Position numbers and translations under genes: made by a program. The notes beneath the pieces are model-generated. The model did not search any database, was not told the origin of the DNA, and saw only the letters and a program-made list of their open reading frames with translations. Of a DNA stretch of 64,000 nt, positions 23,301-34,938 are shown one piece after another (the first letter of the stretch is position 1; every line of letters begins with the position of its first letter). Source of the DNA: Tetracentron sinense (taxonomy: Eukaryota > Streptophyta > Magnoliopsida > Trochodendrales > Trochodendraceae); the NCBI GenBank assembly GCA_015143295.1, contig CM026556.1, positions 23,126,547 through 23,190,546 on the forward strand, in the 5' to 3' direction.

Positions 23301-24437
23301 GAAGATCAAGATGTTTTTATTTGGAAAATTTCACCTTCTGGGATTTTCTCTGTTAATTCAGTTTGGAATTGCTTAAGGATAAAATACCACAATCATCATT
23401 GGGCCTTTGCTGTTTGGAATCGCATTATTCCTACTAAAATTCAGATTTTTTGCTGGAAAATATTTCATAATGCTATTTCGACAGATGAAGCTATTCAAAG
23501 TTTGGGTATCCCTATGGTGAGTAAATGTTGTTGTTGCAAAAATGCTAGAATTGAAGATATCTCTCATATGCTTCTTCGAAGTGATCTTGCTATTCCTTTA
23601 TGGAGGTTTTTCTCAGCTTCTTGTTATATTCCCTATCATCCTCAAGATAATATTAAATGCAGTCTTACAAGGTGGTACAGGGCGGCCTCTCACAGAAAAA
23701 ATGATCTTCTCCTTCTTGTGTCGTCTCTGATTGTTTGGGAAATTTGGATTGAAAGGTGTAGTAGAAAATATAACTCTAGAAGTCGGGCTTTTAATTCTTT
23801 ACTAGACAGTATCAAGAGGAAGATTTTGAACATTGCATCTTATTATCCTCAGGATAATCTCGACGTGTCTTCTATTTTTGGCATTAGACAATCTATTCCC
23901 TTTCCTGCTCACCCTTTACTTGTTAAGTGGATTTATCCTCCAAGGGGAAGAATGAAATTAAATGTAGACGGTGCTTCTAGGGGAAACCCAGGAATTTCTA
24001 GTGGAGGAGGGGTTATTAGAGATCATAATGGAGATTTTGTTGCTGGATTTTATTCTTTCTATGGTTTTGAAAGCAATAACACTGCTGAAGCTCGGGCTCT
24101 TTTGGATGGTTTGAATTTGTGCAAGATTCTGGATATTTACAATTTAGACATTGAATCCGATTCCAAAATTCTAGTTGAGAGGTGGAATGGTCTAACTTCT
24201 TTTTCTTGGAAGAATTGGTACTAGGATAAGAATATTAAAAATCTTTTTAGAGATAGCTTCTCTTTTAAGCATGTGTACCGAGAAGCAAATTCTGTGGCTG
24301 ATGGATTAGCTAATATTGGTTGTGATGTGATGACTTCTACTTGCTTTCTTTCTTATAGGAATATTCAAGACAGGATAAAATCTTTGATTTTCCTGGATAA
24401 AATAGGTATTGGAAATTTTAGAAAAATCAAGGCTTAG
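20328..24437 (+). pseudogene. LINE 1 ORF2: endonuclease, reverse transcriptase, RNase H
   Basis: The ATG at 20328 (MSSLLSWNIRG, the usual ORF2 start) opens a frame of 1369 codons ending at 24437. In order: an APE-type endonuclease (IAGDFNAI near 20716, LNSDHAPM near 20970); reverse transcriptase (YRPISLCN near 21850, GLRQGDPLSPALF near 22225, FADDTLIF near 22370); a zinc-binding domain (about 23300-23620, CCCCKNARIEDISH); and RNase H (LNVDGASRGNPG near 23960, SDSKILVE near 24160). The frame is never shifted. It is broken only by six in-frame stops ending at 20858, 21266, 22079, 22463, 22967 and 24224, each one C-to-T or G-to-A step from a sense codon. It is inactive but relatively well preserved. 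Confidence 0.92.
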
Positions 24438-24458
24438 ATTGGTGTGTTGGTTATATAG

Positions 24459-24600
24459 GGGTAAGGTTTTATGTCCCCCCCCCCCCCCCCCTTTTTTTTT
24501 CTCTCCTTTTGTAGGGGTAAGGTTTTATGTCCCCCCATATTGGTAGGGGTCTGCCAAACCCCCCACTCCTTCTGAGTGGTTTTTTTTTTTTATAAAAAAA
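24459..24600 (+). repeat. LINE 1 3' tail with a 54-bp duplication, poly-C run and A-rich end
   Basis: AGGGGTAAGGTTTTATGTCC occurs at about 24459 and again at 24513. Between them lie a run of about 18 C and a T run. The tail ends TTTTTATAAAAAAAG, read as the LINE poly(A)-like end. Confidence 0.7.
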
Positions 24601-27135
24601 GTAGCACGTGGAATATTACATTTTAAAGAAGAAATTTTTAGGTTTGCCTCTTAGCATGCCTTGTATGCTCTTGCAGGATGATATGTACGCCTTATGTGTC
24701 ATGACAGGATGGTATAACATGGCGGTCATGAGCCAAAAGTATCCCTAACTCTTAGGGGGTATTTTGGGTTGTGACAGAGTTGGTATCAGAGCTTAGGCTC
24801 TAGATTACCTCAAGCTGGGATAGTCGTTTTAAGGTAGACATGTCTCCTTCAAGTTGGAGTATGTTCTAGTCAGAGGTTGATACCGCGAGAAAATTGGTAT
24901 CAAGCCTAGGCATTAGAACCTGTATAGGTAGAAGTAGTCCTTTGAGTTGAACTTAGAACTCAGATGACTTTAAATTTTAGGATGATACAAATGACAAAAT
25001 AGATACAAAGCAAGATATTAGATCCATTTAGGAAATGGTATTCCAAGTATGGATTACGTGGATGCTTCAACTGATTTGATTCCTAGCTTCGCTAAATTAT
25101 TTAAGAAATCCTTATTACGTGTCTACGATATGTACGGTGCCACATCATGTTTAGGAACCCCAGAAGAAAAATTAATAATAATAAATGAATAAATATATAT
25201 GCATAAATTTTAACAAACACTCAGGGATGTTTGATGCACGCTTCTAAGTACAAATGCGCGTTCATTCTGCAGCACGTCCTAGACCCAATGCTCAGTCTCA
25301 TCTGATTTTGGACAAGCTCACGGATGTTTGATGCACGCTTCTAGATACAAATGCACGTTCATTTTGCAGCACGTTCTAGACCCAGTGCTCGGTCCAAAGT
25401 TTAGATACAGATGCCTGTTCATTCTGCAACACGTTCTAGGCTTATTGCTCTGTTCAAAATTATAAACACATTAAAACTCCAAGAATAATATTCATCCTAC
25501 ATAGCATCATACATGACATAAGCATCATGCATGGCATCAACATCATGCATCGCATCAACATCATACATATCATTCACATCATACATTTTCATACATGACA
25601 CGCATTTCATACATGGCATAAACATCACACACATGTCATAAGCATCATGAACATCTCATATGCATCATATAGATCCTAGAAGCATCATACATGTCAAAAA
25701 GATTCAGAAAAAATTGCTTAAACAACTCAAGGACGTCAAGGATTCATTAGTCTTAGTCTTAAGTCGGGTAATGGCTTAAGTTTGTGATAGTTTAATACCT
25801 TAACAGAATCGAAGAGCTTAGTGTAGAATCTCTATTGTATGTCTATACTAGTAATTGTATACTCTGATGTATATGATGCGCTATATAAGCACTATATGCT
25901 CATTGAACTATTCAATGAGCTTGATGTAAATTAGACTCACGTCATGTCATGGCTCTCAGGACTCTTTTCACGAGATGCAACAATCGAAGAAGTAGGTACC
26001 CAGTGTGAAATTCTAGGATATAGGTACTATATCTTGTGATGTATGAACTTATGCGTGTTGAATGCAAGAATTATTATTCTAATGGATTGTATAGTAAATA
26101 GTGCTTTTGCACTAAGCTTATTTGAGCCAAAGTCTTATATATGACCTCGGTATTCGAATTATGGAATGAGGGTTTCACATGACCCGAGGTGTGATTGGTG
26201 TTGTGTTCAAAGCATGGGTACAAGTACCCTAGGTGAGCTACGGGTTCAAGCTAAGAGTATGTACGATACTCTAACTGTGGAGAATGGAGAAAATAGATAA
26301 GATAGGGAAAAACAAGCAAAACTGGTCAACCGAACCCCCTACCAGTCGACCGACCCACTATCGGTCAACTGATACTCACTATCGGTCGACCGATCATGTG
26401 GATTTTGGCCTTCTCAGGTCTTTTGAGATATTTTAAGGGTGTAAGGGCTTTGAATCTAGATCAAAGTGGTAGCTTTGTTTTACTTTTCGAAGTTCAACCT
26501 TCACTACCACGAGTTTATCAAGGCGCGTAGATCAAAGGGATCCGATCTTGTTAAGTAGATAACCTAGGTGCCTTGCTGACAAGCTAGTGCCTAGCTTAGG
26601 TGCTGTTAACAAGGGATTGACATGTCCTTGTCATGTCTTGTGTTACCAAGTTTGTGGGTTCGGTAAGCAAAGTGAAGTGTGGGAAACTTATCCTCCGTTG
26701 ATTTCGTAGCATCCTAATTTTGAGGACGAAATTCTAATAAGGGGGGAGGATGTAGAACCCCGGAATTCGAGGGCACTATTCATATGAATAGTGCAGTGAA
26801 TAGTGTTTGTGTACAGTGCATGTAAAGGCTTGAGGCCTACCATGTGTTCTTGATATTGGGGAAAGTGACATGAGGGTTTTATGTGTGTGTTAAGCCTTAA
26901 AACAAAAGTATAATAATACTCAAGTATCTAGGGTATAAAAATATCCTAAGTGTGAATGTAGAACCCGGGAACCCATTTCTCAAGGTTGTGAATAGTGCCA
27001 TGGGCACAAGTCTTGTAAAGGCCGAGGGTCGTTTATGTAATTTGATTTATGTGACATGATAATAATAGGGGAAATTAGGTTAAGTGTTGTTTTGGGGTGT
27101 TTGGGATGAAGAACCAATAGTATAACATAAAGTGT
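24601..27135 (+). mobile_element. Coding-poor LTR-retroelement fossil (non-autonomous or internally deleted)
   Basis: A primer binding site for tRNA-iMet, TGGTATCAGAGC, is at 24781-24792, just after an LTR-like end (TTGTGACA). A polypurine tract at about 26739-26750 (TAATAAGGGGGGAGGA) precedes an LTR start TGTAGAACCC at 26751. The 1.95 kb between them shows no gag or pol. LINE 1 interrupts the left LTR, and the right LTR is incomplete. A second LTR-start-like TGTAGAACCC lies at 26957. Superfamily probably Ty3/gypsy by the sequence before the polypurine tract. It is an old, broken copy. Confidence 0.7.
25224..25455 (+). repeat. Three degenerate direct repeats in the LTR fossil
   Basis: GATGCACGCTTCTA...GCACGTTCATTNTGCAGCACG units start near 25224, 25320 and 25398, the last one shortened. 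They are followed (25490-25700) by a CAT-rich low-complexity stretch (ATCATACATG/CATCATGCAT). Confidence 0.8.
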
Positions 27136-28063
27136 CGAAAAAGATGGATGTTTTCACGTACCCTCAACTTGTGGAAGTTCTAGTTTAGTCACCGCTCATC
27201 AAAATTAAGCCATCTGTTTTATCCGTAGTGCTAAACATTTTTTGTTTCCTTTTTTAACAAATTTGTATTTATTTTTTCCTTATGTAGATGTCTGCATTTT
27301 TGGCATTATTGTTCTTTATAAGAAATCCAAGGGCTATGCTCTCTTTTGTGTATTTCTTTGTTTCTTTTTAAATTTCTTAAGAATATAAATTTCACTTTAA
27401 GTTCTTCTTCTGTAAAATTGTTTCAACCATGCATTTAGGTCTGAATTATGGGAAGTGTGTTGGCCATTAATTTAATCTGTTTTTTAAGAAATGGATCATG
27501 TGCTATATTAGGTTTGAATTAGATCAGAAAAGGTTTTTTTCTCTTCTCTAATTGATATTTATTGGTTCATTAATTTTAACGCCGGTGTATTATCCATAAA
27601 AGTGAAGAGTGTTATTTACAGAATTTTCCGGTATTGATTATGAAAGTTCTAGGAAGTGAGATATGAAGTCAGTAAATTTTTTAAAGGAAGAATCGAAGGA
27701 TATTGTTGCCAATAAACAAAGAACATTCATGAACAATCAGAAGTTGTTTTATTTGTTTGATAATTCCAATGGGCTGACCTATTGCCCCCACCCAGTAAGT
27801 AATGGACTCTGTTAATTGAGATGGATTTAGATGGTTTACGAGGAATTCATATTTTGATTTTGATATTGGTATTGTTTGGAAATTGAGCATTAATTCATAT
27901 ATATTAGAACCTAAAAGGACAAGATCGAGCTGATGTGTGAATTGTAGGCCAAGATAACAACCACCAATATATTTTTTAAAGGCACTATTCCACAGTCAAT
28001 AGTTTGGAACCCAAGGGGCCAACAAAGAATATTAGCCTAGCCGATCCGTGATAGACATACTTG
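27136..28063. other. Gene-free stretch
   Basis: T-rich intergenic DNA. I see no gene, terminal repeat or RNA in it. Confidence 0.4.
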
Positions 28064-28199
28064 GGATCTCCATTTGCAAACCTAAGGCTAATCCTCATTG
28101 GTCTACGCCTCCATTCTTAAATACTCACCAACTATGGTGAGAATTTCAAAGTGGACATATACCAATGAGAACTAACCTTAGGTTTGCAAATGGAGATCC
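28064..28199. mobile_element. 136-bp MITE (hairpin)
   Basis: GGATCTCCATTTGCAAACCT at 28064 is the perfect inverted match of the end AGGTTTGCAAATGGAGATCC at 28180-28199. Pairing continues inward for about 45 bp with a few mismatches. Family and target duplication are unclear. Confidence 0.82.
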
Positions 28200-28682
28200 T
28201 GGTACGTTAATTATTTTCCTTGCCTCAATGTAGGGAAGCCTTGGAAGGTGAGCATGTAATATATATTTTGATATTACACGTTAATTGATGCATAATATCG
28301 GACAAATGCATTACCACAACAATACTTTAACATTTCCTTTTCCCATTTTCCCAACTGCTTAAATATTCTGAACTTATAAGTATATACATGAGTAGAGCAG
28401 TATTGCATTTATAGAATCTAATAGGACAGGATGAAATTTAGCAGCGTAGAGATGATCAGGAAAACTAATTTTTTTGTACGAGGTTGGCGAGCCAGCCAAT
28501 TAGTGACCTTGACCATTCTTGGACAGTGGCAAACCTTAGGATAGCACAAATCACAATATGCCCTTTGGGACCCAATCTTATATATATATATAAAACTTAC
28601 TACCCTGATTACACGGTTTCATGTTATTATTATCATCTTCTGGTTTCGCTATCTTATATTAATGCATTTAGGAATTCAGTTA

Positions 28683-28709
28683 CCGTGCATCGCACGGGCT
28701 GCTTACTAG
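28683..28709 (+). mobile_element. Helitron 3' terminus
   Basis: A perfect 6-bp stem CCGTGC-ATC-GCACGG at 28683-28697, a short spacer and CTAG at 28706-28709, followed by T. A hairpin plus CTRR before T is the hallmark 3' end of plant Helitrons. The matching 5' TC end was not found, so the extent to the left is unknown. Confidence 0.72.
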
Positions 28710-28874
28710 TTTAACTTAATGTCTAGAACTATATTATCCCATAGACTGCAAAATTTCTACAAATATGAACCTTCTACCAAAAAATTTGGTATTTTCAATT
28801 TCATACACGTGGAACTTCTAATTAAATTGAACCCAATAAATCTGAGATATCATCGTGTAAAAGAGTTAGAAATT

Positions 28875-28906
28875 CTCTCCCCTCTCCTCTCCTCTCCTCT
28901 CCTCTC
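28875..28906. repeat. CTCTC microsatellite
   Basis: Short pure run of CTCTC/CCTCT pentamers. Confidence 0.9.
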
Positions 28907-29927
28907 AGACTCTTGCCTCTTGTTCCAAAATATTAATGTTCCGGACTTTTAAAAGTTCCACCAAAAGAATAGAGCCTAAAGGAATTCACAAAGCCTAGAG
29001 TGCTTCCCTTCTATTCCAAAAATTCAACCACTAATTCAGACCCAAAGAGGAATTTAAATAGAAGCATTAAGACCTAAATAATGGGTTGCTAAAAAGTAAA
29101 AATCAAATCTGATGGAAAATTACCATTATGTGATAGCAAATAGAGTTTCTACTGCCAGCTTGCAATATAAATGATAAATGAATAGACTCCTAGCGATACA
29201 ATAATTAGGGACAAATGGTAATTGTAACGACCCCAAAATCCCACAAAGCTAAAATAGGACTTTGGAATCGTCACATTACTTAACCTGCTTAAAGACCATG
29301 CATTCAAGGCTTACTACACGAGTCTCTAAAAATGAGGATAAAAAAAATTTCGATATATAAGCTATAACCAACCTGCACAAGTCTACGGTCAACATATACA
29401 ACTCACTATAAACCAAAAGGTATCAAATACACAACTATAAAAAGTCTACTGAGCAACATCATCTGAAAGTCTAATACAAAACTCTCTTAACCAACAAAAC
29501 ATAAACTAAGAGGTGTAGCCACCCAAGACTCCGGCTCCTTCCTCGATGGGCTCACCTTCTCCTCCTTCCTCGATGTAAGTCTCCTCAACCCACGGCTCCG
29601 CCGTGTACTCCTGCTCTAAACCTGCCAAGACAAAAGTCCGGCTAAGTACATAAGCACTCGGTGTATATAAAATCCAACCAACAATAATAATATACCTGCA
29701 CTTGGTTTGAAACATATCCAATAGCATAATAACATAATCAGAGTATGGAAGAACGTGTGCGCATATACATCATATCATCACCTTGACTTGTGTACTTGTG
29801 AGAATCTTAAACTTAGAAGACAATACACCTATGAGCTGCTTATGCTTATGAGACCACGTGCTTGTGAGATGCTTATGCTTATGCTTATGCACTTATTCAG
29901 ATCATACAATGATGTGACATGCCGTTC

Positions 29928-30150
29928 TTGGTGGATACCGACCATGTCTAAGAAATCATATGGTTGGCATGCCGTTCTTGGCGGATACGGACCATGCTTA
30001 AAAATCAAATGGTTGATATGCCGTTCTTGGCGGATACGGACCATGCCTATGAATCACATGCAATTGACATGCCGTTCTTGGCGGATACGGACCATGCCTA
30101 TGAATCACATGCAATTGACATGCCGTTCTTGGCGGATACGGACCATGCCA
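29928..30150. repeat. 51-bp tandem array inside the LTR (five copies)
   Basis: ATGCCGTTCTTGGCGGATAC is the core of each unit, at about 29930, 29970, 30018, 30068 and 30119. The other LTR has four units at about 37358-37530, which explains most of the length difference between the LTRs. Short frames across it are repeat artefacts. Confidence 0.9.
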
Positions 30151-31086
30151 TCCTTATGCTTATTTAGAATGTCATACGTATGCCATGCTCATGCTTGTGG
30201 TCCACATGTGTGACTTGCGAGACTCTTATCTTAACATACACGTGCATATGTGCTTAAGTATCGAAATTAACATTTGAGTTGGTAATTGCTTAGATTTCGA
30301 TCTCCCACCATGGAAACTCCACTATACTGTCCCATACCAAATAGTTAGAGAATTCCCGATTTGAGAGATTTTCCTCTAAGTTCTTACCTTCCCGACTATC
30401 AATTTCCATGCAAGTAATTGGACATACATAACAAACAATCACATATACATATCTTATCATAATTCATATCACAATTCATAATCAATTTACCACCATTTCA
30501 TAAGAGTATAATAGCATTTATCCTCTCAAGCATTTTCACAAACACTTTGAGTACGCATAATATGAATCCCTTACCCTTCTACATTTTCAAGCATTCATCA
30601 AACCATAATCCATCCATACAATCCATTCACCATTCACCATTCACATCCACATATTAATCCCATCCTCCATACATTCTATCCACATTTCCATCCATAATTA
30701 GCTTACTTCATAGAAAATTGAAAAAAATGCATCTAATCTATATTCTATCATTCCTATCATATTAATATTCACCAAACATTAAAATAGAGTTGATTAGGAT
30801 AGTATATCGACCTTAGGAATCCTTCCATTGGATTCAAAACGCTCCCAAGGTGATTTGGGGAAGCTTTGAGGACGATCTCCAAGCTTTCCTCTTAATCTTC
30901 TAGCAATCTCCTTCTTCTCCAAGCAACCCTTCTCCCAAAACCCTAGGTTTTCTCTCCCTTTTTGCCAAATTAGGCTAGAAATAGGTAGAGTATCTTAATA
31001 TCTCGAGTAGGACCCCCTATTTATAGCCCCAAGGGTTGAGAACGAAAAGACCTAAAATTCCTTACTAAAATTCTATCAAAAACACG

Positions 31087-31265
31087 AAAGACCGATCGAT
31101 CGGTCGCCTACCGATCGATCGGTGTTTATGACCGTGCGATTGGTCAAAAACACACTCTCTGAAAAATTTCCCCATATAAAATTTTAGACCAGTCGATAGC
31201 TACCGATCGATCGCTACTTCTGACCGAACGATCGGTTTTGTATAACGATCGATCGCTAGCGATCG
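31087..31265 (-). promoter_or_regulatory. Cluster of CCGATCGATCGG palindromes in U3
   Basis: Perfect or near-perfect copies of ACCGATCGATCGGT and half-site variants (GACCGTGCGATTGG, CGATCGATCGCTAGCGATCG) lie just upstream of the TATA box in element sense. The partner LTR carries the same cluster at 38486-38690 with one extra unit. A role as enhancer or protein-binding site is inferred from position. Confidence 0.6.
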
Positions 31266-31799
31266 GTGCTTTGTAGATTCCTGACCCATCATACTGTTTT
31301 GGCCATAACTTTAGACTCGCTCGTCGGATTTCGACGATTCAACTAGCGTTGGATTCCTCTTTCGAAAATGAGCATTTCTGGCATTTTAGAATTTCTAAAT
31401 TCCACTTTATTTATGGACCAAAAACTCCCCAAAGTTGACTGATCTGTAATTCCATCAAACAAAACATCGGAAAACCCATTTTTGACTTAGGTTAGACTAA
31501 AAATATGGAAAAATATTAAACATGAACCTCGAAGAGGGTTCCAATACCTTTCTAAAGGTTCAAGAATCACTCAATTCCAATAAACAGTGCCAAAACTAGA
31601 ACTTCCTAAAGTTTAGAATGTGATATGACATTTCTGAACTAGAAGTTTGATTAAACCTTAATCACACTACACCCATTAGATATACAATACAATAAACATT
31701 AAAACATCACAAAGACTATAATACCCCTAATGCAATGCAATAAAAACATGAAAAAAGATTCGGGTCTCTACATCCTCCCCCCCTTAAAAGAATTTCATC

Positions 31800-33270
31800 C
31801 TCGAAATTACGTACCTTAGGTGAATAAGTGTGGGTACTTTTCGTGAACCTCGGCTTCTCTCTCCCAAGTAGCCTCTTCTCTAGAGTGATACTCCCATTAC
31901 AAGAGTACAAGAGGAATGACCTTAGAACGCAAAACTTGCTCCTTCCGGTCCAAGATTCGAGCTGGTTGTTCCACTAAAGTCAAATCTTCACAAATTTCCA
32001 ACAGCTCCAAATCAATGACATGCGAAGGATCTGAAATATACTTCCTCAACATAGAGATGTGAAAGACATTATGTACACCTTCCATGTGAGGTGGCAAGGC
32101 GACCCGATAAGCAACTTCCCCAACTCGGGTGATAATCTCAAAAGGACCCACATATCTCGGACTAAACTTGCCCCGCTTGCCAAACCTCATCACCCCTTTC
32201 GTAGGTGAGATCTTTACAAACACAAAATCTCCAAGTTGAAACTCAAGATCTCTCCTACGAGTATCGGCATAGCTCTTCTGCCTACTCTGAGCTGCTTTCA
32301 ACTTTTCCCTGATCAACTGAACTCTATCCACAGTTTGACCAACGAGCTCGGGACCCAAAAGCTTCCTCTCGCCAACTTCATCCCAACACAATGGTGAACA
32401 GCAACTCCTCCCATAAAGTGCCTCAAACGGAGCCATCTGAATGCTGGCTTGATAGCTATTGTTGTAGGCAAACTCAACCAACGGTAGGTGATCAACCCAA
32501 CTACCCTGGAAGTCCAACATGCAAGTTCGTAGCATGTCTTCAATGATCTGGTTCACCCTCTCAGTTTGCCCATCTATCTGCGGATGAAAAGCTGTACCGA
32601 AATCTAAACGGGAACCCATAGCATGCTGAAAAGTCTTCCAGAACTTGGATGTAAATCTCGGATCTCGATCGGAAATAATACTAACTGGCACTCCATGCAA
32701 ACGGACTATCTCCTTGATATAGAGGTTAGCCAATTGATTGGAGTTGAAAGTGGTCCGATATGGAAGACAATGAGCTGACTTAGTCAATCGGTCAAACACA
32801 ACCCAAATGGCATCAAATTTCTTGGCCGTCTTTGGCAAACCAACTACGAAATCCATGGAGATATTTTTTCACTTCCACTCGGGAATAGGAAGAGACTAAA
32901 GGAGTCTTGCCGGCCTCCTGTGTTCGGCCTTCACCTGCTGACACATCAAACACTTGGATACAAAGGTAGCCACATCTTTCTTCATACCTTTCCACCAGAA
33001 ATACGTCTTGAGGTTCTGGTACATCATAGTACCTCCCGGATGGACAATGTACTTGGACTTGTGTGCTTCATCCAGAATCTCCCTTCTTAAATCTTCATCA
33101 TCTGGAACACAAAGTCTACCCTTGAAACAAACTCCACCATCTCTCCAAGAGAAATCCTCAAACCCACTGCCAAGCGACTTATTCATGGCCGCGTGCAGTT
33201 CTCCATCACTCCACTGCAGATCTTTAATCTTTTCCAAAAAGGTTGGCCTGACCATAATGTTAGCCAACAA
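31800..33270 (-). pseudogene. Ty3/gypsy fossil: integrase with C-terminal chromodomain
   Basis: The minus strand shows the zinc-binding part (HPGGTMMYQNLKTYFWWKGM, CLMCQQVKAEH), the integrase core (MDFVVGLPKTA, IISDRDPRFTSKFWK, FHPQIDGQTERVNQ), the GPFEIITRVGEVAYRVALP motif and a chromodomain tail (EEATWERE, KYPHLF). These features place it in the Tekay/Del chromoviruses. Broken. Confidence 0.9.
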
Positions 33271-34873
33271 GGCTCCAGATGCTCCAACACTGAAACCGCA
33301 TCAAGGCTAGACACCTCTTCAAGTAACTTCCATTCTTGGACGATCAAGTGTGCCAAGAACCCAGTAGGTCTCCTACTTAGCGCATCTGCCACTACATTCG
33401 CTTTTCTCGGGTGGTACTGGATAGAGCAATCATAATCCTTAAGGAATTCCACCCAGCGAAGCTGCCTCAAATTCAACTCTTTCTGCGAGAACAAATACTT
33501 TAAGCTTTTGGGGTCGGTGAAAACTTCAAACTGCACACCGTACAAGTAGTGTCTCCAGATCTTAAGAGCAAAAACCAAGGCTGCTAACTCCAAATCATGG
33601 GTAGGATAGTTCTTCTCGTGGTCTTTCAACTGCCGAGAAGCATAGGCAATCACCTTCCCGTGTTACATAAGAACACAACCTAACCCAACGAGTGAGGTGT
33701 CACTATACACCACAAAACCTTCACTACCTGATGGAACAGTCAAGATCGGAGCGGTGGTGAGACGCTTCTTCAACTCAAGAAAACTCTTCTCACATTTCTC
33801 ATTCCACTTGAATCTAGCGTTCTTTCGAGTTAGGTAAGTGGAGCTACCAAACTAGAGAAACCTTCCATAATCTTCTGTAATAACCAGCTAGGCCCAAAAA
33901 GCTTCGAATATCTGTAACACTCTTTGGCCTTCCTCATCCTTCCACTGCTTCTATCTTGGAAGGGTCAACTGAAATCCCCTCTTCTGACACCACATGACCT
34001 AGAAATGCTACTTTTTCTAGTCAAAACTCGCACTTGCTAAGCTTCGCATATAGCTTATGTTCACGAAGTGTCTTCAGTGTGATCCGGAGATGCATCTTAT
34101 GCTCCTTCTGTGTCCTGGAGTACACTAAAATGTCATCCACAAACACGATCACAAAGCGGTCTAGAGTCGGCTTGAAAATCCTGTTCATGAGATCAATGAA
34201 TCCTGACGGAGCATTTGTCAAACCGAACGACATGACTAGGAATTCAAAATGCCCATATCTAGTCCTGAAAGCAGACTTGGGCACATCTTCCGCCTTTATC
34301 TTCAACTGATGGTAGCCTGACCTTAAATCGATCTTGGAGAAATACTTAGCTCCTTGCAACTGATCAAATAAGTCATCGATCCTAGGCAAAGGATATTTGT
34401 TCTTGATAGTGACCTTGTTCAGTTGCCGATAGTCGATGCACATCCTCATCGAACCATCCTTCTTCTTCACAAACAAAACAGGAGCTCCCCAAGGTGATAC
34501 ACTTGGGCGGGATAAACCCAAAACCAAGTAATTCATCAATCTGCTCCTTAAGCTCCTTCAACTCTGCTGGAGCCATCCTATATGGCGCTTTAGAGATGGG
34601 TGTCGTACCCGAAACCAACTCAATTGCAAACTCTACTTCTCTATCTGGCGGCAAACCTGGCAAGTCTTTGGGAAAGACATCCATGAATTCCTCTACAACA
34701 GGGATACTTGAGGAATCTGGTACTTCCGAGGTTGTAAGACTCAATGCCGCAAAACGAGCTAAGTCTTTCTTCTTCAACCCTTGGAAACGAAAAGGAGGTT
34801 CACTGATTGGTCGAAAGTTGACTACCTTTCCAAAACAGTCAACATGCCCATGGTATTGGGAAAGCCAATCCAT
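33271..34873 (-). pseudogene. Ty3/gypsy fossil: reverse transcriptase and RNase H
   Basis: Reverse transcriptase motifs on the minus strand include [49 protein letters not shown] and [10 protein letters not shown]. The RNase H region follows with [16 protein letters not shown] and [15 protein letters not shown]. The domain order is that of Ty3/gypsy pol. Broken. Confidence 0.92.
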
Positions 34874-34938
34874 GCCTAGTATGTCGTCAAAGTCTTGAAA
34901 CTCAAGGACAATCAGATCAGCTGGCAGCTCTCTCTGAC

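Larger units (their letters stand above)
19335..24600 (+). mobile_element. LINE 1: plant L1-type element with RNase H, 5' end lost at gap
   Basis: Part of ORF1 (to 20335), ORF2 (20328-24437) and a 3' tail ending in TATAAAAAAA near 24600. ORF2 has endonuclease, reverse transcriptase, zinc-binding and RNase H domains in that order, as in plant L1 elements with a C-terminal RNase H. ORF1 and ORF2 overlap by 8 bp. The 5' end is lost at the gap. Its 3' end lies inside an older LTR fossil. Confidence 0.9.
29223..31772 (-). repeat. LTR of the Ty3/gypsy element (3' LTR in element sense)
   Basis: 2550 bp, TG...CA. It contains a 51-bp repeat array, a TATA box on the minus strand (TATAAATAG, 31017-31025) and, upstream of that TATA in element sense, a cluster of CCGATCGATCGG palindromes. 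Confidence 0.95.

Noticed and set aside
29755-30213. Open frame of about 150 codons with repeated CRSWRIRTMP peptides
   Set aside because: It lies in the LTR 51-bp tandem array; the peptide repeat follows from the DNA repeat and has no family.
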